Assembly (NCBI GenBank): GCA_013336365.1
Contig: JAAXTT010000038.1
Location: 1-10,908, forward strand
Direction of reading: 5' to 3'
DNA from: Peptococcaceae bacterium
GTDB lineage: Bacteria; Bacillota; Desulfotomaculia; Desulfotomaculales; Desulfocucumaceae
Length of the DNA stretch: 10,908 nucleotides
Positions 7,274 to 10,908 of the stretch are shown here, piece by piece. The notes under the pieces are model-generated. The model ran no database searches. It was not told the DNA's origin and was given only the letters and a program-made list of their open reading frames with translations. Position 1 is the stretch's first letter; each line of letters starts with the position of its first letter. The position numbers were made by a program, and so were the translations under genes.

Positions 7274-8333
7274 ACATTTTTAGTATAGATAGAATTGTCC
7301 TCGGAATGGCATCCAAAGACACCTGTCTCTCAACAGCGCCAATCTCAAAAGCCGCCTTTGGCATACCATATACGACTGAAGAGCTTTCATCCTGGCCTAT
7401 AGTTCTGGAACCTCGTCGTCTCATTGCCATCAGCCCCTTAGCTCCATCGTAGCCCATTCCCGTTAAAATCACGCCCATTGCATTATTACCGGCAACCTTG
7501 GCAGCGGAAGAAAATAAAACATCAGCAGAAGGACAATGTCCATTGACCTTCTCTCCACTAAAGCATTCAATCTTGTATTTTTCTCCAATTTTAACGATTC
7601 TCATATGCTTATCCCCGGGAGCAATATAAACCCTTCCCTGTTCAACATAATCTCCTGTTTGAGCTTCCTTAACCTTAAGCTTGGTTTGTGTGTCGAGGCG
7701 ATTTGCAAATAATCTTGAGAAAACCGGAGGGATATGCTGAACAATTAATATGCCCGGTATATTTTCAGGCAGGGCCTTCAATACAGAATATAATGCCTCG
7801 GTGCCACCTGTAGATGCACCCATAACAATGATTTTGTCCGGTGAAGGCACTGTTGTTTTACCTCTGAGTGGGTCAGATGGCATGACCGAGGTGGCTGAAT
7901 TAGCCGAAGAAGTTGCCAATGGCAAGGCCTTTTTAATCTTAGCTTGAGATGCTACCTTTATCTTTGCAATCAAATCAATAATAAATGCTTCAACACCCTT
8001 GGGACATTGGACATCAGGTTTAGTTGCAAAATCAACTGCTCCTGCATTCATTGCCTCAAAAACTGCTTCACTGACAGTACTTACTACTATGATAGGAATC
8101 GGATACTGAGGCAAAAGTCTTTTGATAAACTCAATACCATTCATTTTAGGCATCTCGATATCACAGGTCATAACATCCGGTTTGCACTCCAAAATCTTAT
8201 CCCGGGCATCAAAGGGGTCAACTGCCTTTCCAACTATTTCAATAGCCGGATCTGATGAAATTCCTCTGGATAAAATTTCTCTGGAAACCATACTATCGTC
8301 AACTATCATTACTCTGATTTTTTTATTAGACAC
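7272..8333 (-). CDS. cheB: CheB, chemoreceptor glutamate methylesterase/deamidase
   Basis: The 353-residue protein has the standard CheB layout. A receiver domain fills residues 5-125, with acidic residues Asp12-Asp13 (IVDDS) and phospho-acceptor Asp58 in MTCDIEMPKMNG. A linker of about 35 residues rich in Ser, Ala and Pro follows, then the methylesterase domain at about 160-350. The catalytic triad is complete: Ser174 in GASTGG, His200 in VQHIPP and Asp296 in GMGYDGAKG. Spacing matches the E. coli Ser164/His190/Asp286 with a constant shift of ten. It removes methyl groups from glutamates on MCP signalling helices, activated by phosphorylation of Asp58. The start is GTG at 8331-8333, with AAGGGTGG a few bases upstream; an internal ATG would cut into the receiver. 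It lies 34 bases after cheR. Its TAG stop is directly followed, in the same frame, by the hybrid kinase reading frame. Confidence 0.96.
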   Translation of the reverse strand: MSNKKIRVMIVDDSMVSREILSRGISSDPAIEIVGKAVDPFDARDKILECKPDVMTCDIEMPKMNGIEFIKRLLPQYPIPIIVVSTVSEAVFEAMNAGAVDFATKPDVQCPKGVEAFIIDLIAKIKVASQAKIKKALPLATSSANSATSVMPSDPLRGKTTVPSPDKIIVMGASTGGTEALYSVLKALPENIPGILIVQHIPPVFSRLFANRLDTQTKLKVKEAQTGDYVEQGRVYIAPGDKHMRIVKIGEKYKIECFSGEKVNGHCPSADVLFSSAAKVAGNNAMGVILTGMGYDGAKGLMAMRRRGSRTIGQDESSSVVYGMPKAAFEIGAVERQVSLDAIPRTILSILKM

Positions 8334-8367
8334 AGATAACCACCCTTGGAGCTATATTTTTCCATCA

Positions 8368-9180
8368 TCACTCTTTCCTGTAAATTGCCGGTGAGATATA
8401 TTTAAACCTAGGGTTTTGCCTGTCAAGTGATTCTGAATGACCAATAAAAAGGTATCCACCATATTCCATTGAATCATAGAATTTTTCAACAAGTTCATCT
8501 CTGGTTTTATTATCAAAATATATCATTACATTTCTGCAAAAAATAGTATGGAATTTTTTTTTAAAAGGAAATACCGGTTCTATAAGATTAAACTTCCTAT
8601 AAACGACATCTTCTTTTATTTTATCAACCACTGTCCAGGTATCGCTACTAACTTTTTTAAAATAATTGTGTTTCCAGTTAGTGGGCAATGGAGCAATTTT
8701 ACTATCACTATAATGGCCACGCTTAGCTATTGTCAAAACCTTTTCCGATATATCAGTCGCCAGAACTTTGGTATCCCACCAAAATTTTTCCTTGCCAAAA
8801 AATTCATCTATTATCATGGCCAGGGTATATGCCTCTTCTCCTGAGGAGGATGCTGCACACCAGATAGCCAAATCCTTGCTTTTTACACTGTTTTTCAGAT
8901 AAGAAAGGACCTTATCTCTAAAATAATAAAAGTGCTCTGCTTCTCTCATGAAATATGTATGATTGGTGGTTATTTTGTCAATTAGGGTAATAACTGCCTC
9001 ACCTGTGCGGTCAGAAATAATATACTCAAAGTACTCGGAGAAGCTGGCGAATTTCTTTTCTGATAATACATTTTGCAGCCTGCTGGTCATCAAGGATTTT
9101 TTTTCATCCTTCAAATTAATGCCATAATTTTTTTTAATGTATCCAGCCAAGCTTTGAAATTCCTGTTCTGTAATTATCAT
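8368..9180 (-). CDS. cheR: CheR, SAM-dependent chemoreceptor methyltransferase
   Basis: The 270-residue protein transfers methyl groups from S-adenosylmethionine to glutamates on MCPs, opposing CheB. Residues 1-70 form the helical N-terminal domain (YIKKNYGINL, then KSLMTSRL). The Rossmann-like catalytic domain follows: NHTYFMREAEHF near 90, the SAM loop LAIWCAASSSGEEAYTLAM near 120-140, VLATDISEKVL, and the family mark IFCRNVMIYFD near 220, ending in GGYLFIGHSESL. I chose ATG at 9178-9180 because a purine-rich site (GGGTGGGG) precedes it and homology begins there; a longer frame starting at 9246 would pass through a strong hairpin and adds residues unlike CheR. The gap to the MCP stop is 93 bases and holds that hairpin. 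No C-terminal TPR or fused domain is present. Confidence 0.95.
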   Translation of the reverse strand: MIITEQEFQSLAGYIKKNYGINLKDEKKSLMTSRLQNVLSEKKFASFSEYFEYIISDRTGEAVITLIDKITTNHTYFMREAEHFYYFRDKVLSYLKNSVKSKDLAIWCAASSSGEEAYTLAMIIDEFFGKEKFWWDTKVLATDISEKVLTIAKRGHYSDSKIAPLPTNWKHNYFKKVSSDTWTVVDKIKEDVVYRKFNLIEPVFPFKKKFHTIFCRNVMIYFDNKTRDELVEKFYDSMEYGGYLFIGHSESLDRQNPRFKYISPAIYRKE

Positions 9181-9204
9181 TTTACCCCACCCAATTAGGA
9201 TATG

Positions 9205-9236
9205 GCTGGAGAGAGCTCCATTGAGCTCTCTCCAGC
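9205..9236 (-). other. Perfect 14-pair hairpin between the MCP and cheR genes
   Basis: GCTGGAGAGAGCTC (9205-9218) and its exact reverse complement (9223-9236) flank a four-base loop. It begins 37 bases after the MCP stop and ends 24 bases before the cheR ATG. The minus strand continues with CATATCC, not a T run, so it is not a typical intrinsic terminator. It more likely protects the 3' end of a processed MCP message or partly blocks entry into cheR, setting the ratio of receptor to enzymes. Confidence 0.75.
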
Positions 9237-9273
9237 TTATCTGCATTTCAACTGACTTGATTTTCAGTCCTAA

Positions 9274-10908
9274 TTAATACTTCCCAAATTCATTATCACT
9301 TAAAGATATTTTTTTTCCTCCGGATTTATCGCTTGATTCTGCCAAAGCCATGGTCCGGTTGTCATCTGACATCTTTTCCAACATCCTCAGCACCTCAGGG
9401 CTTATATCATCAAAACCCTTTGATCCCATGCTCTTCTTTAGTCTGAATTTGCTGACCATCTCTCTTAATATCTCTGCCTGGCTTGACAGCTCTTCACTGG
9501 CTGCCGCACTTTCCTCGGAGGTTGCCGAGTTGGACTGAGTTACCTCTGATACTTGCAGAATCCCCTGATTTACCTGAGCTATTCCTGTTGCTTGTTCATT
9601 TGAGGCTACTGCAATCTCACCCACCAAGGTGGCTGCCTTTGCTACTCCATCCACTATCTTTGCTAGTGCTTCTGCAGTATCATTGGCTATCTTTGTTCCT
9701 ACCTCAACCTTTTTGATTGATCCCTCAATCAAGCTGGTGGTTTCCTTTGCTGCATCTGCAGATCTGGCTGCCAGATTCCTTACCTCTTCTGCCACTACAG
9801 CAAATCCTTTTCCGTGTTGACCTGCCCTGGCTGCCTCTACCGCTGCGTTTAAGGCCAGTATGTTGGTTTGGAAAGCAATCTCATCAATAACCTTGATTAT
9901 GTTGGAGATATTTCCCGAGGATTCATTGATCTCATCCATTGAGTTAAGCATTTCCTTCATTTGTTCATTCCCTCTAACAGCATCATCTCTGGCTGCCAAA
10001 GCTAGCTCGTTGGCGTTAGTTGAGTTGGTTGCATTTTGCTTTGTATGAACTGATATCTGCTCCATTGAGGCACTTAGCTGCTCTACTGAGCTTGCCTGCT
10101 CCGTTGAGCCTGCAGACAATGCCTGGGCTGAGTCTGATACCTGTCTTGAGCCTGATGCTACCTGCTCTGAAGCATTATTGATTTCATTCAACACTTCATT
10201 TAAAGACCTTATAATGTTATTTAACGCTCCCTTGATCTCAGCAAAGTCTCCTCGATATTCCTTTTCTATTCCTACCACCAGATTGCCATCTGCCATTTCT
10301 GTAAGGGTGCTGGAAATCTCAGCCACATAGCCCTGGATTGTGTTGATGGTATCATTAAGAGCCTCTTTGATCTTGGCATGGTCTCCCATATAGTTTCCTG
10401 TTATATTTATATGCAGATTTCCTCTGGACATTTCCTCTAGAACTCCAAGGGCTTCCTGGATTGGTTCGATTACTGCATCCAAGGTTTTATTTACTCCATC
10501 CACTATCTTGAAGTAATCTCCATTGTGCTTGGAGGCATCTGCCCTGGTAGAAAGTTTTCCTTCCACTGCTGCCTTGGCCAAAAGCTCTGCGTCGTTAATC
10601 ATTTCATTGATTGCATCGATACAGGTATTAAGGTTATTCTTGATATTATTGAAGTCGCCGTTGTAGCTGTCGGTTATCTTATCCGGTATATCTCCCTTAC
10701 TAATCCTGTCCACATAGGCCGCTGCCACATTAAGCGGTCCGATTACTGAATCCAGGGTGTTGTTTACTCCCTCTACTATCTTGGCGAAATCTCCTCCATG
10801 CTTGGATACATCTGCCCTGGTGGCAAGTCTGCCCTCTACTGCTGCCACTGCCAGCATATCGGCATCTGCTACCAGCTCGTTCACTGCCTCGATACAGGTA
10901 TTCAGGTT
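9274..10908 (-). CDS. Methyl-accepting chemotaxis protein with poly-HAMP array (5' end outside window)
   Basis: The frame is open to the window edge, giving the last 545 residues; the GTG at 10882-10884 is an internal Val codon, not the start. The visible N-terminal half is an array of HAMP-type repeats with a 91-residue period (units beginning NLNTCIE, NLNTCID and ALNDTIN), each long enough for two HAMP bundles. The rest is a cytoplasmic MCP signalling hairpin: a methylation-type helix (STEQASSVEQLSASMEQIS), the conserved tip with IDEIAFQTNILALNAA, EAARAG and GFAVVAEEVRNLA, and a returning helix with TSEESAAASEELSSQA. A tail of about 60 residues ends in FGKY, without the CheR-tethering NWETF-type pentapeptide. 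No membrane segment appears in the visible part; any sensor domain lies upstream. It would relay signals to a CheA/CheW complex not encoded in the window, with CheR and CheB from the next two genes adjusting it. Confidence 0.95.
   Translation of the reverse strand, partial: NLNTCIEAVNELVADADMLAVAAVEGRLATRADVSKHGGDFAKIVEGVNNTLDSVIGPLNVAAAYVDRISKGDIPDKITDSYNGDFNNIKNNLNTCIDAINEMINDAELLAKAAVEGKLSTRADASKHNGDYFKIVDGVNKTLDAVIEPIQEALGVLEEMSRGNLHINITGNYMGDHAKIKEALNDTINTIQGYVAEISSTLTEMADGNLVVGIEKEYRGDFAEIKGALNNIIRSLNEVLNEINNASEQVASGSRQVSDSAQALSAGSTEQASSVEQLSASMEQISVHTKQNATNSTNANELALAARDDAVRGNEQMKEMLNSMDEINESSGNISNIIKVIDEIAFQTNILALNAAVEAARAGQHGKGFAVVAEEVRNLAARSADAAKETTSLIEGSIKKVEVGTKIANDTAEALAKIVDGVAKAATLVGEIAVASNEQATGIAQVNQGILQVSEVTQSNSATSEESAAASEELSSQAEILREMVSKFRLKKSMGSKGFDDISPEVLRMLEKMSDDNRTMALAESSDKSGGKKISLSDNEFGKY
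10363..10908 (-). repeat. 273-base tandem coding repeats (HAMP pairs)
   Basis: Two complete units (10636-10908 and 10363-10635) and the start of a third, more diverged one (from 10362 downwards) recur with an exact period of 273 bases, or 91 codons. The first two share NLNTCI, AAVEG, TRAD, SKH, GD and KIV at matching positions, and stretches such as AATACCTGTATCGA at the DNA level. The period and the (P/G)-x-GD spacing fit paired HAMP domains. The array probably continues beyond the window edge. Confidence 0.8.

Noticed and set aside
9181..9246. Extended cheR start at 9246 adding 22 residues
   Set aside because: The extension encodes the two arms of the 14-pair hairpin and does not resemble CheR; the ATG at 9178-9180 has a purine-rich site and matches the family start.

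Overview
The window (about 40% G+C by eye) looks like a chromosomal segment of an anaerobic Firmicute, probably class Clostridia. The grounds are low-GC codon use, strong AGGAGGTG-type ribosome binding sites, GTG/TTG starts with good Shine-Dalgarno matches, tRNA genes with encoded CCA, T-rich intrinsic terminators, and a multi-PAS hybrid kinase plus poly-HAMP chemoreceptor. No genus can be assigned from sequence alone.

Layout. (1) 1-294, + strand: the 3' end of an unrecognised gene. It converges on (2) a minus-strand pair, tldD (1063-2484) followed by a PRC-barrel protein gene (312-1043). tldD is full length and well conserved but carries an in-frame TAG at codon 356, before the conserved C-terminal Cys that should complete its metal site. 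(3) 2485-2759: an AT-rich divergent spacer with a near-consensus promoter (TTGACT-17-TATACT) driving (4) a plus-strand tRNA cluster Asp-Phe-Gly-Cys (2760-3099). (5) 3100-3347: a terminator zone with three hairpins between the tRNA operon and the converging chemosensory operon. (6) 3348-10908, minus strand: a tight signalling operon reading MCP (5' end cut by the window edge), cheR, cheB, a hybrid histidine kinase with five PAS domains, and a single-domain response regulator.

How the genes may work together. CheR and CheB would methylate and demethylate chemoreceptors, presumably the poly-HAMP MCP encoded first. The hybrid kinase would read cytoplasmic signals through its PAS array and pass phosphate to its own REC domain and/or the stand-alone receiver. 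No CheA or CheW is encoded within the window, so the hybrid kinase occupies the place a CheA would normally hold. Its C-terminal HPt-like domain has Asn where the phospho-accepting His is expected, so the usual relay exit is probably closed.

Most notable points: the sense-like TAG inside tldD; the TAG that alone separates cheB from the kinase in one continuous reading frame; the degenerate HPt; a four-cysteine cluster in the second PAS domain; and a perfect 14-bp hairpin between the MCP and cheR genes. A pyrrolysine or suppressor reading of TAG is possible but unproven; a simple nonsense mutation, or a sequencing error, in tldD is the default.
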